Shown piece by piece: positions 1-8,700 of a stretch of 39,891 bases of DNA (its first letter is position 1; each line of letters opens with the position of its first letter). A program made the translations under genes and the position numbers. Location of the stretch: positions 1-39,891 of the forward strand of contig CAMAQF010000034.1 of NCBI GenBank assembly GCA_945860265.1, given 5' to 3'. This stretch comes from Emticicia agri (GTDB lineage Bacteria > Bacteroidota > Bacteroidia > Cytophagales > Spirosomataceae). The notes beneath the pieces are model-generated. The model did no database searches. It worked only from the letters and a program-made list of their open reading frames with translations, and was not told where the DNA came from.

Positions 1-307
1 CATTTTAACTGAAATAATAAGACATATTTCATAGCATATTAAGCTAAGTTATTATTTAATTTTACATTATATTTATTTATTCCAGAACTCTCAATAAGCC
101 AGCCAGATCAGAAATCTGTCCTATACGGAAAAAACCTTTTATTTAATAACTCTTCAAAAAATCCAATTTTTAAGCTATTTTTGTAGCTTAATTTCAGTGA
201 ATAGTTATTAGAATCTTAGATATTGGTCGAAATTTTACATGACCATTAACAAATTCCCAGTAACGAGTTTTCTAGTAATAAATAACCAGAAACAAATAAC
301 CAGCAAA
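1..307. other. Intergenic region upstream of alaS
   Basis: This AT-rich stretch has no convincing gene. Bases 1-3 read cat, so a divergent minus-strand gene could begin exactly at the window edge, but nothing more of it is visible. Bases 239-307 are open in frame with alaS and begin with an ATG. They consist of degenerate CCATTAAC / CCAGTAAC / AACCAG units like those before other genes in this window, so I read them as untranslated leader. Confidence 0.5.
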
Positions 308-2959
308 ATGACTTCGCACGAAATACGTAAAGCTTTTTTAGATTTTTTCAAAAGTAAAGGACATTTAATCGTTCCATCAGCACCTCTTGTAGCTAAAAAT
401 GACCCAACTTTGATGTTTAATAACTCAGGAATGGCTCAATTCAAAGACTTTTTCTTGGGAAATGGTACACCACCATCAAAACGTATTGCAGATACACAAA
501 AATGTCTTCGTGTGAGTGGCAAGCACAACGATTTGGAAGATGTGGGTTTTGACACCTATCACCACACCATGTTTGAAATGCTCGGAAATTGGTCTTTTGG
601 TGATTATTTTAAAAAAGAAGCCTTAGAATGGTCGTGGGAGTTATTAACGGAAGTCTATAAACTGCCAAAAGACAGAATCTATGTGTCGGTTTTTGAAGGT
701 AGCGAAGAAGACGGCGTACCATTCGACCAAGAAGCATTTGATATTTGGAAAAGACTAATTGGCGATGAAAACCGTATTATTCTCGGTAATAAAAAAGATA
801 ATTTTTGGGAAATGGGCGATACTGGTCCATGTGGCCCTTGCTCGGAAATACATATAGATTTGCGTGACCAAGACGAAATTGACATAATTGGTGGAAAAGA
901 ATTAGTAAATAACGACCATCCTCAAGTAGTTGAGATTTGGAACAATGTATTTATGCAGTTTGAGCGAAAAGCTGACAAATCGTTGATTTCACTTCCATCC
1001 AAACACGTTGATACTGGTATGGGATTTGAGCGTTTATGTATGGCGATTCAAGGCAAAAAATCAAATTATGACACCGACGTATTCCAAAATACTATTCAAG
1101 TAATCGAGCAAATGTCGGGTTTAAAATATGGTGAAAACGGTACGCTTTCATCAGATAGCTACATTGATGTGGCGATGCGTGTAATAGCTGATCATCTGCG
1201 TGCGGTTGCTTTTACAATTGCCGATGGGCAGCTGCCATCCAATGCGAAAGCTGGTTATGTTGTTCGTCGTATTTTGCGTCGTGCAGTGCGTTATGGTTAT
1301 TCATATTTAGGTTTTAATGAGCCATTTATGAGTAAACTTGTACCAGTTTTAGCAGACCAATTTGCGGATGTTTTCCCAGAATTGAAGGCTCAACAAGATT
1401 TTGTAACTCGAGTGGTGGAAGAAGAAGAAAAATCTTTCTTACGTACCTTAGAAACAGGTATCAGAAGATTTGAAGCACTCAATCCAGAAAGTGGAATTAT
1501 CAGTGGAGATGTTGTATTTGAATTATCTGACACTTTTGGTTTTCCAGTTGATTTGACTGCCCTTTTAGCAAAAGAAAAAGGTTTAAAAATCGACGAGGCA
1601 GGTTTTGAGAAAGCATTATTAGAGCAAAAAACAAGGTCAAGAAAAGATTCTGCCAAAGAGGCAACCGATTGGATTGAGCTAAACGTAGGCAACGATTTAG
1701 ATGGTGCGGCATTCCAGTTTGTGGGTTATGATGAAGTTTCGGCAGAAGCACAAATCATCAAATACCGCAAAGTAAAAACAAAAACTGGGGAAGAATACCA
1801 CATTGTGCTTGACTGCACGCCATTTTATGCTGAAATGGGTGGACAAGTAGGCGACACTGGATATCTTATGATTGACAACCATTTAGTGAATATAAACGAT
1901 ACAAAGAAAGAGAACGACCTTTTTATTCATATTTCGGCTGATAAAAATATCGACGAAATCTTGCAAAATGCCGGAACGGTGATAGCAAATATCCACGAAG
2001 AACGCCGTGAGAAAATCAGAACTAATCACACCGTTACGCACTTAATGTTAGCGGCTATGCGTAAAGTTTTGGGTATGCATATCGTACAGAAAGGTTCGTA
2101 TCAAGATGATAATATTACTCGTTTTGACTTTTCGCACTTTGCTAAGGTTACTGACGAAGAATTAGGCCAAATAGAAGATATTGTCAATGAAAAAATCCGC
2201 GAAAATATTCAGTTAGAAACCAAAGTGAATATTCCGATTGCTGAAGCGATTGCGTTGGGTGCAACTGCAACTTTTGGTGAAAAATACGGCGATTTCGTAA
2301 GGGTAGTGATTTTCGACCCAAAATTTTCGGTTGAACTTTGCGGAGGAACGCACGCTTCATCGACAGGCAAAATTGGTTTATTTAAATTTATATCAGAAGG
2401 CTCGGTTGCGGCAGGTGTTCGTCGAGTTGAGGCATTGACAGGTGGAAAAGCGATTTCAGTTATTAATGAGCAATTATCAATTAATACGCAACTAAAGGAA
2501 GTTCTTAGAAACAATGATTTGATAAAAGCCGTTGAAAATCTTTTAGCTGAAAAAGCTATTTTACAGAAAAAAGTGGATGTTTTAGAGAACGAAAAACTGC
2601 AAGAATTGAAGAATGATTTGGCAAAAACAGCAGTAAATATCAACGGTATAAACGTGATTACTGCAAAAGTAAGCGTTCCATCCGCTGATGCTTTAAAGCA
2701 ATTATGCTTTGATCTGAAAAATAAAGTTGAACGTTTGTATGCTGTAATTGGTGCAGAATTTGAAAAAAAACCACAAATTGCAGTAATTATTGATGAAGAA
2801 GTGATGAAAGAGAAAAATCTTCATGCAGGAAATATAGTAAAAGAACTTGCCAAAGAAATGAAAGGTGGCGGTGGTGGTCAACCTTACTTCGCAACCGCAG
2901 GTGGTAGCGATGCAAGCGGTCTGAACCGGGCGATTGAAAAAGGAAAAAGTTTTATTTGA
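308..2959 (+). CDS. alaS: Alanyl-tRNA synthetase
   Basis: It charges tRNA-Ala with alanine in the cytoplasm and edits mischarged Ser/Gly. The catalytic domain starts at once (MTSHEIRKAF, then GHLIVPSAPL), with GDTGPCGPCSEI near residues 169-180. The editing domain has HTVTH near residue 574 and CGGTH near 678, which supply the zinc-binding His/Cys. A coiled coil follows, and the C-terminal C-Ala domain has a glycine-rich GGGGGQPYF segment. The length of 883 aa fits the family. The frame is open back to an ATG at 239, but the extra 23 residues are repeat-derived and unlike AlaRS N-termini, so the ATG at 308 is preferred. The identification is very secure. Confidence 0.97.
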   Translation: MTSHEIRKAFLDFFKSKGHLIVPSAPLVAKNDPTLMFNNSGMAQFKDFFLGNGTPPSKRIADTQKCLRVSGKHNDLEDVGFDTYHHTMFEMLGNWSFGDYFKKEALEWSWELLTEVYKLPKDRIYVSVFEGSEEDGVPFDQEAFDIWKRLIGDENRIILGNKKDNFWEMGDTGPCGPCSEIHIDLRDQDEIDIIGGKELVNNDHPQVVEIWNNVFMQFERKADKSLISLPSKHVDTGMGFERLCMAIQGKKSNYDTDVFQNTIQVIEQMSGLKYGENGTLSSDSYIDVAMRVIADHLRAVAFTIADGQLPSNAKAGYVVRRILRRAVRYGYSYLGFNEPFMSKLVPVLADQFADVFPELKAQQDFVTRVVEEEEKSFLRTLETGIRRFEALNPESGIISGDVVFELSDTFGFPVDLTALLAKEKGLKIDEAGFEKALLEQKTRSRKDSAKEATDWIELNVGNDLDGAAFQFVGYDEVSAEAQIIKYRKVKTKTGEEYHIVLDCTPFYAEMGGQVGDTGYLMIDNHLVNINDTKKENDLFIHISADKNIDEILQNAGTVIANIHEERREKIRTNHTVTHLMLAAMRKVLGMHIVQKGSYQDDNITRFDFSHFAKVTDEELGQIEDIVNEKIRENIQLETKVNIPIAEAIALGATATFGEKYGDFVRVVIFDPKFSVELCGGTHASSTGKIGLFKFISEGSVAAGVRRVEALTGGKAISVINEQLSINTQLKEVLRNNDLIKAVENLLAEKAILQKKVDVLENEKLQELKNDLAKTAVNINGINVITAKVSVPSADALKQLCFDLKNKVERLYAVIGAEFEKKPQIAVIIDEEVMKEKNLHAGNIVKELAKEMKGGGGGQPYFATAGGSDASGLNRAIEKGKSFI

Positions 2960-3170
2960 TAACTGAGGCAAATTTTGTGGTGGTTGTTTTATTTCTGATT
3001 GTATTCCTTTTAGATTTTGTTAAATACTAAGACAAAAAACAAGAGAAGCGAGATGGCTCGTCACAGCGACGGTTCGCCGAAACAATAAAACACTCGCTAT
3101 CAACAAGATATATTTTTTGAATTGGTTTTTTAATATTGTCTTTTTATTTTATGTAAATATGATTCTAATT
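2960..3170. other. Intergenic region with a GC-rich hairpin island
   Basis: Between alaS and the next gene, most of the sequence is AT-rich. Bases about 3047-3085 are clearly richer in GC and contain short inverted repeats: CGAG/CTCG around ATGG, and GCGAC...TTCGCCG. There is no T-run, so it is not a clear terminator. It looks like an interspersed intergenic repeat. Confidence 0.3.
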
Positions 3171-3695
3171 ATGAAAAAAATTAAAATTTCAACAATTATT
3201 TTTTTCTCTTTTTTTACACATTTTACTTTTTCTCAAACCATAGAAGTATATAAATTTGAGCGTTTTCCTGCAAAAGTTTTAAATGTCAAAAAAGCTGAAT
3301 TAAACTACTCAAGTCACAAACTAGGAAAAGAATATAGAACAGAATTTGCTAAACAATATAAAATTGGAAAAGTTGATTTCGGTGGGCATTTTATAATAAT
3401 AAGCTGGGGTGCGGGTTCTGGACTAACTTTAGGAGCAATGGTTGATGTTAATGATGGAAAAATTTATGAAATACCGCTTAATGAAGAAAATTCATATCGG
3501 GGTACCTATCACGATAATAATAATAATATTTTTTATAAACAAAGCAGTAATTTATTTATTTGCTATTCCTCAAAGACAAATGAGATATATGAAAATAATG
3601 TTGACTTAAAATATTATTTTTATCAGTTTGATGACATTACAAAAAAATTCTCGCTTTTAAAAACTAAGGATAAAACAGTAAAAAGGATTGACTAA
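3171..3695 (+). CDS. Small secreted protein of unknown function
   Basis: This 174-aa protein has a lysine-rich N-terminus, a hydrophobic Phe-rich core and a probable signal-peptidase cut after FSQ (about residue 22), so it is probably exported to the periplasm or outside. The mature part begins TIEVYKFERF and contains a Gly-rich stretch around GGHFIIISWGAGSGL. I do not recognise the family. The frame is open upstream to a TTG at 3117, but the ATG at 3171 gives a clean signal peptide and is preferred. A strong terminator follows at 3767-3795, so it is probably a monocistronic unit. No function is proposed. Confidence 0.7.
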   Translation: MKKIKISTIIFFSFFTHFTFSQTIEVYKFERFPAKVLNVKKAELNYSSHKLGKEYRTEFAKQYKIGKVDFGGHFIIISWGAGSGLTLGAMVDVNDGKIYEIPLNEENSYRGTYHDNNNNIFYKQSSNLFICYSSKTNEIYENNVDLKYYFYQFDDITKKFSLLKTKDKTVKRID

Positions 3696-3766
3696 ATCTT
3701 TTGCAAAAAGCGGTAACATCAACAAAACTACTCCCAAAAATACAAATTTAAAATATCGACTTTCAT

Positions 3767-3795
3767 AAAGACCTTCTGACAAAAGGTCTTTTTTT
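3767..3795 (+). terminator. Intrinsic terminator after the secreted-protein gene
   Basis: AAAGACCTT (3767-3775) pairs perfectly with AAGGTCTTT (3783-3791) across a 7-base loop. The T-tract runs to 3795. It lies 72 bases after the stop codon at 3695. Confidence 0.8.
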
Positions 3796-4130
3796 GTACA
3801 ATAAATGTCTTCACAAAAGTCCATAAATTTTACATTCCTTAGGAGTCTTAAAAAAGATACCCTGATAGCATTGGACAATCAAAATTAGACATCTTAAAAA
3901 TGGGTTAAAAATACGAGTTCAATTAATTCATACAAATCATAAAACCCTGCTGAAGATTGAAGATATAACAATTAATCACTTTTTAAATTCAATCTTTTAT
4001 TTACAATATTTATAGTCACGTTTGTCTTGCCATTTATTTATATATTTATGCATAAACCTATTTTAGGACAATACATATTGAAAAGCGATAATTTGTAAAA
4101 ATGCCAAAATCATATTTTTACTAAATTTTG

Positions 4131-4161
4131 AAATAGCAGTCAAAAAAAAGCTGCTATTTTT
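4131..4161 (+). terminator. Second terminator-like hairpin in the same gap
   Basis: AAATAGCAG (4131-4139) pairs with CTGCTATTT (4151-4159) over an A-rich 11-base loop, and T residues follow to 4161. No gene lies directly in front of it. The 3' arm also reads TATTTTTG (4155-4162), a match to the -7 box, so a promoter for the HAD gene is an alternative reading. Confidence 0.5.
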
Positions 4162-4248
4162 GTTAACATAAAATAAACTATTGGGCAATTCGTTTATTTT
4201 AAGCATTGGATACTAGTTTATAAACCATTAACCACTATTTAAATTTGC

Positions 4249-4869
4249 ATGAAATTCAAGGCCGTCATCTTCGACTTCGGAAACGTCATTATTAATATTG
4301 AGTTTCAGAGAATTTATGAGACATTCGCCAAACTCACATCAAAACCTATTGCTTACATCGAAAAAAGAATCACCGAAGAGCAAATCTTTAGGCGATACGA
4401 AAGCGGACAGTTTACAGATGAAGAATTTAGAGAAATAATTCGCCAAACGCTCAGTTTCCCACTTTCTGATAAAGAAGTTGACACCGCATGGAATGCTATT
4501 TTGCTTGATATTCCTACCGAAAGAATTGATTTGATAAAAAATATTCGCAAAAAATATTCTGTATATTTATTGAGCAACACCAATAATATACATATCACGG
4601 CATCTAATAATTATCTAAACGAAGCTCACGGAATAAAAAACTTAAATGTTTTATTTGATAAACTCTATCTTTCCTACGAAATGAAAATGTGGAAACCTGA
4701 TACCGAAATCTATTACGAAATTTTACGTTCCATTAATTTAGAACCCAACCAAGTCATATTTTTTGACGATAACCTCCAAAATATCGAATCAGCTAAGGCA
4801 ATTGGAATGCAAACAATTTTAGTTGAGCCAACTACTTCTATAGTAGAATATTGTAAAAACATATTTTAA
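4249..4869 (+). CDS. HAD-family sugar-phosphate phosphatase, YihX-like
   Basis: This 206-aa protein of the haloacid dehalogenase superfamily (class IA) closely follows the E. coli YihX pattern; YihX dephosphorylates alpha-D-glucose-1-phosphate. Visible motifs are FDFGNV with nucleophile D9 (the second DxD aspartate is replaced by Gly, as is normal in this subgroup), SNTN at 109-112 (motif II), the K149 in MWKPD (motif III) and FFDDN with D173/D174 (motif IV). The helical cap lies at about residues 15-90. The protein is presumably cytoplasmic, with no signal peptide. The substrate cannot be fixed from sequence and could be another hexose or sugar phosphate. The gene ends 34 bases before the next start. 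Confidence 0.88.
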   Translation: MKFKAVIFDFGNVIINIEFQRIYETFAKLTSKPIAYIEKRITEEQIFRRYESGQFTDEEFREIIRQTLSFPLSDKEVDTAWNAILLDIPTERIDLIKNIRKKYSVYLLSNTNNIHITASNNYLNEAHGIKNLNVLFDKLYLSYEMKMWKPDTEIYYEILRSINLEPNQVIFFDDNLQNIESAKAIGMQTILVEPTTSIVEYCKNIF

Positions 4870-4903
4870 GTTGTTACTTTGTAGCATACAATTATCCTTC
4901 CCG

Positions 4904-6055
4904 ATGAATCAGCGACGTACGCACCTATTACAAATATTTTTATTTATCATTACTTTTATATCTGCAACACTAACAGGTGCCGAATTGATTTATGGAAGAG
5001 TATTCTTTTTTGGAGAAAACACACTTGGTTGGCAAGAGTTTTTTGAAGGCTTCAAATATTCAGTACCCTTTTTAGGTGTTCTCACAATTCACGAGTTTGG
5101 TCATTATTTTACAGCAAAAAAACACAAAACTGATGTAACCTTGCCCTACTATCTCCCATTGTGGTTGGGTGGTTTAAATTCTACTTTTGGAACGCTCGGT
5201 GCATTTATTCGTATAAAAGAACGAATCAACTCACGAGTAAAATATTTTGACATTGGTATTTCAGGCCCATTGGCAGGTTTTGTAGCGGCTTTGTTTGTAC
5301 TCTGGTATGGTTTCACACACCTACCACCACTCGATTATGTTTTTGAACTTTTCCCTGTTTTCAAGCAATACGGTAACGACTACGGCAAATTTCTCGAAAC
5401 AAGCCCAGATTACATGTCATTAAAACTTGGTGATAGCTTGCTTTTCAATTTCTTTGAGCAAAATGTTTCTACAGGAGAACTTCCTCATCCCTATCTTTAC
5501 ACTAATTATCCCATTATTTTTGCAGGATATTTGTCTTTGTTTTTTACAGCACTAAACCTCTTACCAATTGGTCAGCTCGATGGCGGACATATTCTTTACG
5601 GCCTCATCGGCGACCGAGCATTTAATATTGTTTCTCCCATCCTGTTTTCTTTTTTTGTTTTTTATGCAGGCATAGGCTATTTCAATGCATACGAATTTAC
5701 CACCCAAGACACCCAAATGTTCTTTATTTTAATCGGTAAGTTTGCAGCATTCATCTTGTTTAATTATTTTTGTTTTTCGAAAATCACTGATAGTCTAATG
5801 ACCAACCTGATTATAACTTTGTCAGTTGTTTCATTTCAATTACTAATTTCATATTTTTTCCCAACCATTGAAGGTTATTCAGGTTTTCTAGCTTTTGGCT
5901 TAATGATTGGCCGTTTCTTAGGCGTTTATCACCCATCAACCTCAGATATGAAACCTCTCACACTTGAACGAAAAATACTTGGTTGGATAGCTCTCATTAT
6001 TTTTGTAATTTGCTTTAGTCCAAAACCCTTTACTATCATTCAAAATTTACCATAA
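4904..6055 (+). CDS. Site-2 protease family (M50) membrane metalloprotease
   Basis: This 383-aa multi-pass inner-membrane protein has the zinc-binding HEFGH motif (H63, E64, H67) at the start of a membrane segment. The second metal-ligand motif is LDGGH (D226), within NLLPIGQLDGGH. These are the intramembrane active-site signatures of peptidase family M50. Members cleave membrane-bound substrates such as anti-sigma factors or leftover signal peptides. There is no PDZ domain, and the C-terminal third is extra hydrophobic segments. The frame is open upstream to a TTG at 4871, but the ATG at 4904 is the better start. A weak -7-like TTACTTTG lies at 4874-4881. The substrate is unknown. Confidence 0.88.
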   Translation: MNQRRTHLLQIFLFIITFISATLTGAELIYGRVFFFGENTLGWQEFFEGFKYSVPFLGVLTIHEFGHYFTAKKHKTDVTLPYYLPLWLGGLNSTFGTLGAFIRIKERINSRVKYFDIGISGPLAGFVAALFVLWYGFTHLPPLDYVFELFPVFKQYGNDYGKFLETSPDYMSLKLGDSLLFNFFEQNVSTGELPHPYLYTNYPIIFAGYLSLFFTALNLLPIGQLDGGHILYGLIGDRAFNIVSPILFSFFVFYAGIGYFNAYEFTTQDTQMFFILIGKFAAFILFNYFCFSKITDSLMTNLIITLSVVSFQLLISYFFPTIEGYSGFLAFGLMIGRFLGVYHPSTSDMKPLTLERKILGWIALIIFVICFSPKPFTIIQNLP

Positions 6056-6416
6056 TTAATTAATGATGAATTATTCGAATAATAAATGACGAATAATTCG
6101 CGAAATTAATGTTTAATACAATATAAAATTTGTAAAACATAATTCATAAATCATCATACTAAAATCATAAATCGTAATTTATAGTTTGTAAAATATAAAT
6201 CTTATTTGCTCTTGCGACCTTATATTAATTTTTAATTCTTAAATCGTATTCGCTCTTGCTACCCCATAGTAATTCATAAATCTAAATCGCTGGGGCGACC
6301 CCGTCATTATTCATAAACCATAAACCTTAAAAATGTATTCGCCCTGGCGACCTTGTATTAATTACTAATTAGTAATCACTTGGGTGACCCAGTCGTAATT
6401 CGTAATTTCTATTACT
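6056..6416. repeat. Degenerate intergenic repeat array with GCGACC cores
   Basis: There is no gene in these 361 bases. The first half is short-period degenerate repetition of CATAAAT / ATTCATAA / CGTAATT units. From about 6205 a larger unit occurs five times: a GC-rich core of the type TCGC-nnnGG-CGACC-nnGT, then AT-rich TAATTnnTAA filler. The cores have GCGACC or its variants at 6214, 6258, 6295, 6347 and 6384, so the intervals are 44, 37, 52 and 37. Two cores are small palindromes, GGGG-CGA-CCCC (6292-6302) and TGGG-TGA-CCCA (6381-6391). A related inverted copy lies near 18480. Confidence 0.6.
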
Positions 6417-6986
6417 ATGCTAAACTGGATATTAAAAATATGCTTTCGCTTATTAGGCTGGAAAGTTTTGAATACACCTTATCAATTAAAAAAAGGTCTT
6501 TTTGTAGTTGCTCCTCATGCCCGAACATCAGATTTTTTTATTGGTCTTTCCACTAATCCAACCATTAATTTACAAATAAAATATTTAGGTAAAGCCGAGC
6601 TTTTTAAACCACCATTCGGTTGGATTTTTCGTGGTTTAGGTGGTATACCTGTTGATCGAAATAAAAGCACCAATTTTGTCCAGCAAGTAGCCGAAACATT
6701 CCATAAACATGAAAACCTCCTGGTTGCCATCGCTCCCGAAGGCACTCGCAAGAATGTAAGAAAGCTCCGTACAGGATTTTATTACATGGCACACCAAGCA
6801 AAAGTACCAATTGTTATGTCAGGCTTTGATTACCCTCGAAAATCAGTTATTTTTGCAGAACCATTTTTAACAACAGGAGATTTTGAGGCTGATATGAAAA
6901 AATACTTTATCCCATTTTTTGAAACTATAGGTGGAGCTGATAAAGATTGGCTAAAAAATTACAAAGTAGGGAAATTTGATGAATAG
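6417..6986 (+). CDS. Lysophospholipid acyltransferase (1-acylglycerol-3-phosphate acyltransferase-like)
   Basis: This 189-aa protein belongs to the PlsC/LPLAT acyltransferase family. The catalytic H-x4-D motif is HARTSD (H34, D39), and the substrate-binding motif is PEGTR (107-111) followed by a Lys/Arg-rich stretch and TGFYYMA. It probably transfers an acyl chain to a lysophospholipid or related acceptor at the inner face of the cytoplasmic membrane. It is shorter than classical PlsC (about 240 aa), like many small Bacteroidota members, so the acceptor is uncertain. The start at 6417 is an ATG directly after the repeat array. Confidence 0.85.
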   Translation: MLNWILKICFRLLGWKVLNTPYQLKKGLFVVAPHARTSDFFIGLSTNPTINLQIKYLGKAELFKPPFGWIFRGLGGIPVDRNKSTNFVQQVAETFHKHENLLVAIAPEGTRKNVRKLRTGFYYMAHQAKVPIVMSGFDYPRKSVIFAEPFLTTGDFEADMKKYFIPFFETIGGADKDWLKNYKVGKFDE

Positions 6987-7043
6987 AAAAAAGGGATGAC
7001 TACATGTCTGACCCACAGACCAAAGAAACTTGATATAAAACTC

Positions 7044-8219
7044 ATGGAAAAACAAACTAAAGCCATACGCATACAAACCAAACGCTCACAATATAGAGAA
7101 CACTCAACACCATTGTTTCTAACAAGTAGTTTTTGTTTTGAAGATGCTGAACAAGGAAAAGCTCTTTTCGACGAAACCCTCGAAGGGAATATTTACACCC
7201 GTTTCTCGAATCCATCCGTACAAGAGTTCGTTGACAAAGTTTGTATGCTCGAAAATTGCGAAGAAGGAATTGCTACTGCAACTGGAATGGCGGCAGTTTT
7301 TGCTGGATTTGCGGCACACCTAAAATCGGGCGACCACATAGTAGCTTCGCGTGCATTATTCGGTTCGGCTCACCAAATTTTGACTCAAATTTTGGCAAAA
7401 TGGGAAATTACGTATACGTATTTGGACGCAACTGCTCCTGAAAGTGAATGGGAAGCAGCCATTTTGCCTAATACCAAGATGGTTTATCTAGAAACCCCAT
7501 CAAATCCTGGTCTTGAATTAGTCGATATGGCTATGGTTGGACGCTTGGCCAAAAAACATAGTTTAATTTATTATGTTGATAACTGTTTCGCTACCCCAAT
7601 TATTCATACACCAACCGATTTTGGTGCAAATTTAATTGTACACTCAGCTACCAAATTTATGGATGGTCAAGGTCGAGTATTGGGCGGAATCATTACAGGC
7701 ACAAAAGATCTCATTGCTCCGATTCGTTTTTTCTGTCGCCATACGGGACCATCAATGTCGCCATTTAATGCTTGGGTTTTATCAAAAAGTTTGGAAACCC
7801 TCGAAATAAGAATGCAACGCCACTGCGAAAATGCTTTAAAATTGGCAAAAGCATTGGAAAAGATGGACGGAATTATCAATGTAAAATATCCTCATTTGCC
7901 TACCCACCCGCAATATGCTTTGGCAAAAAAACAAATGGCTGCCGGCGGAGCAATGGTTACTTTTGAATTGGAAGGCGGTTTTAAACGAGTGAAAAAATTT
8001 ACGCAATTGGTGAAAATTGCTTCAAATTCATCAAATTTGGGTGATTCTCGCACTATTATTACTAATCCGAATACGACAACCCATTCAAAATTACCAAAAG
8101 AAGACAAAGCAAAATTAGGAATTACCGAAGACTTGATTCGTTGTTCGGTTGGTTTGGAAGATGTACGTGATTTGATTGCTGATTTTAAACAAGCTGCTAA
8201 AAAGTCTTTAAGCAAATAA
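7044..8219 (+). CDS. metZ: PLP-dependent O-succinyl/acetylhomoserine sulfhydrylase (MetZ-like)
   Basis: This 391-aa enzyme is of the Cys/Met metabolism PLP family. It is expected to make homocysteine from an acylated homoserine and sulfide in methionine synthesis. Visible features are SRFSNP-like YTRFSNPS (substrate and phosphate region), the TGMAA loop, YYVDNCFATP with the PLP-ring aspartate D179, and HSATKFMDGQGRVLGG with Schiff-base lysine K204. The DGQGR form of that motif is typical of MetZ rather than MetB or MetC. The frame is open to an ATG at 6996, 9 bases after the previous stop, but the extra 16 residues do not resemble the family, so 7044 is chosen. A cystathionine gamma-synthase role is the main alternative. 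Confidence 0.88.
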   Translation: MEKQTKAIRIQTKRSQYREHSTPLFLTSSFCFEDAEQGKALFDETLEGNIYTRFSNPSVQEFVDKVCMLENCEEGIATATGMAAVFAGFAAHLKSGDHIVASRALFGSAHQILTQILAKWEITYTYLDATAPESEWEAAILPNTKMVYLETPSNPGLELVDMAMVGRLAKKHSLIYYVDNCFATPIIHTPTDFGANLIVHSATKFMDGQGRVLGGIITGTKDLIAPIRFFCRHTGPSMSPFNAWVLSKSLETLEIRMQRHCENALKLAKALEKMDGIINVKYPHLPTHPQYALAKKQMAAGGAMVTFELEGGFKRVKKFTQLVKIASNSSNLGDSRTIITNPNTTTHSKLPKEDKAKLGITEDLIRCSVGLEDVRDLIADFKQAAKKSLSK

Positions 8220-8228
8220 TCAGAGATA

Positions 8229-8606
8229 ATGATCAAAAATATTGAGCAAAAATATATGGAGGTGATAATGAAGGAAGAAAACGCATTGGCGTTTGCTCGC
8301 TTCAATAAACTCCTCAATAATTTATTTTCTGAAAAATCAGAGGCTCTTGAAGAAATCTTGGCATTAAAATGGCAAGTCAAAATATTGGAAAAAAGTGTCT
8401 CCGAATATAGAAAAGACATAGCAATTCTAAATGATAGACTAAAAAAACAAGAATTTCTTGGAAAAAGTAAAGAAATTCAAAAAGAAAGTGTTAAAATTGT
8501 AGGGAATAAAGTTAAAAAGTCAGCAGACAACTTAGAAATAAAGAAAACAATCACTGAATTGATACAAGAGATTGATGCGTGTATTGCTTTTTTAAACGAA
8601 GAATAA
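8229..8606 (+). CDS. Small coiled-coil protein upstream of zapA
   Basis: This 125-aa, highly charged protein is predicted to be mostly helical, with heptad-like stretches through residues 15-75 and 85-125 and no membrane segment. I recognise no domain. A small coiled-coil gene directly before zapA is common in Bacteroidota, so a link with cell division is plausible but inferred. The annotated start is the ATG at 8229. An internal ATG at 8268 is preceded by GGAGGTGAT at 8258-8266, an ideal Shine-Dalgarno sequence at good distance, and could be the true start, giving 112 aa beginning MKEENALAF. Confidence 0.7.
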   Translation: MIKNIEQKYMEVIMKEENALAFARFNKLLNNLFSEKSEALEEILALKWQVKILEKSVSEYRKDIAILNDRLKKQEFLGKSKEIQKESVKIVGNKVKKSADNLEIKKTITELIQEIDACIAFLNEE

Positions 8607-8632
8607 TCAAATGTGGTCGTAAAATAGATATC

Positions 8633-8700
8633 AAAAATGATTTAATCATAAATATTTTAGACCTAAAATCTAATATTTATATTAATAAAAAATCATTTTT
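8633..8700. repeat. Large AT-only two-stage palindrome between genes
   Basis: The outer arms AAAAATGATTT (8633-8643) and AAATCATTTTT (8690-8700) are perfect complements. The inner arms 8648-8661 and 8669-8680 pair over 12 bases with a 2-base bulge, leaving the loop CCTAAAA (8662-8668). T residues continue to 8702. On the + strand this could be a GC-poor terminator or attenuator in front of zapA. It could equally be a protein-binding palindrome. Confidence 0.55.

Larger units (their letters stand above)
3696..4248. other. Long intergenic region bounded by two terminators
   Basis: There are 553 bases with no credible reading frame on either strand. It holds two terminator-like hairpins on the + strand, at 3767-3795 and 4131-4161, listed separately. 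The roughly 335 bases between them are AT-rich and would make a suitable place for a small RNA, but I see no conserved structure. An AACCATTAACCA leader unit lies just before the next gene at 4223-4234. Confidence 0.4.

Noticed and set aside
4240..4247. TAAATTTG, perfect -7 box directly before the HAD start codon
   Set aside because: The transcript would begin inside the coding region, and the protein has no later plausible start.
7892..8419. 175-aa open frame on the - strand
   Set aside because: It overlaps metZ and the coiled-coil gene in antisense, both of which are better supported.
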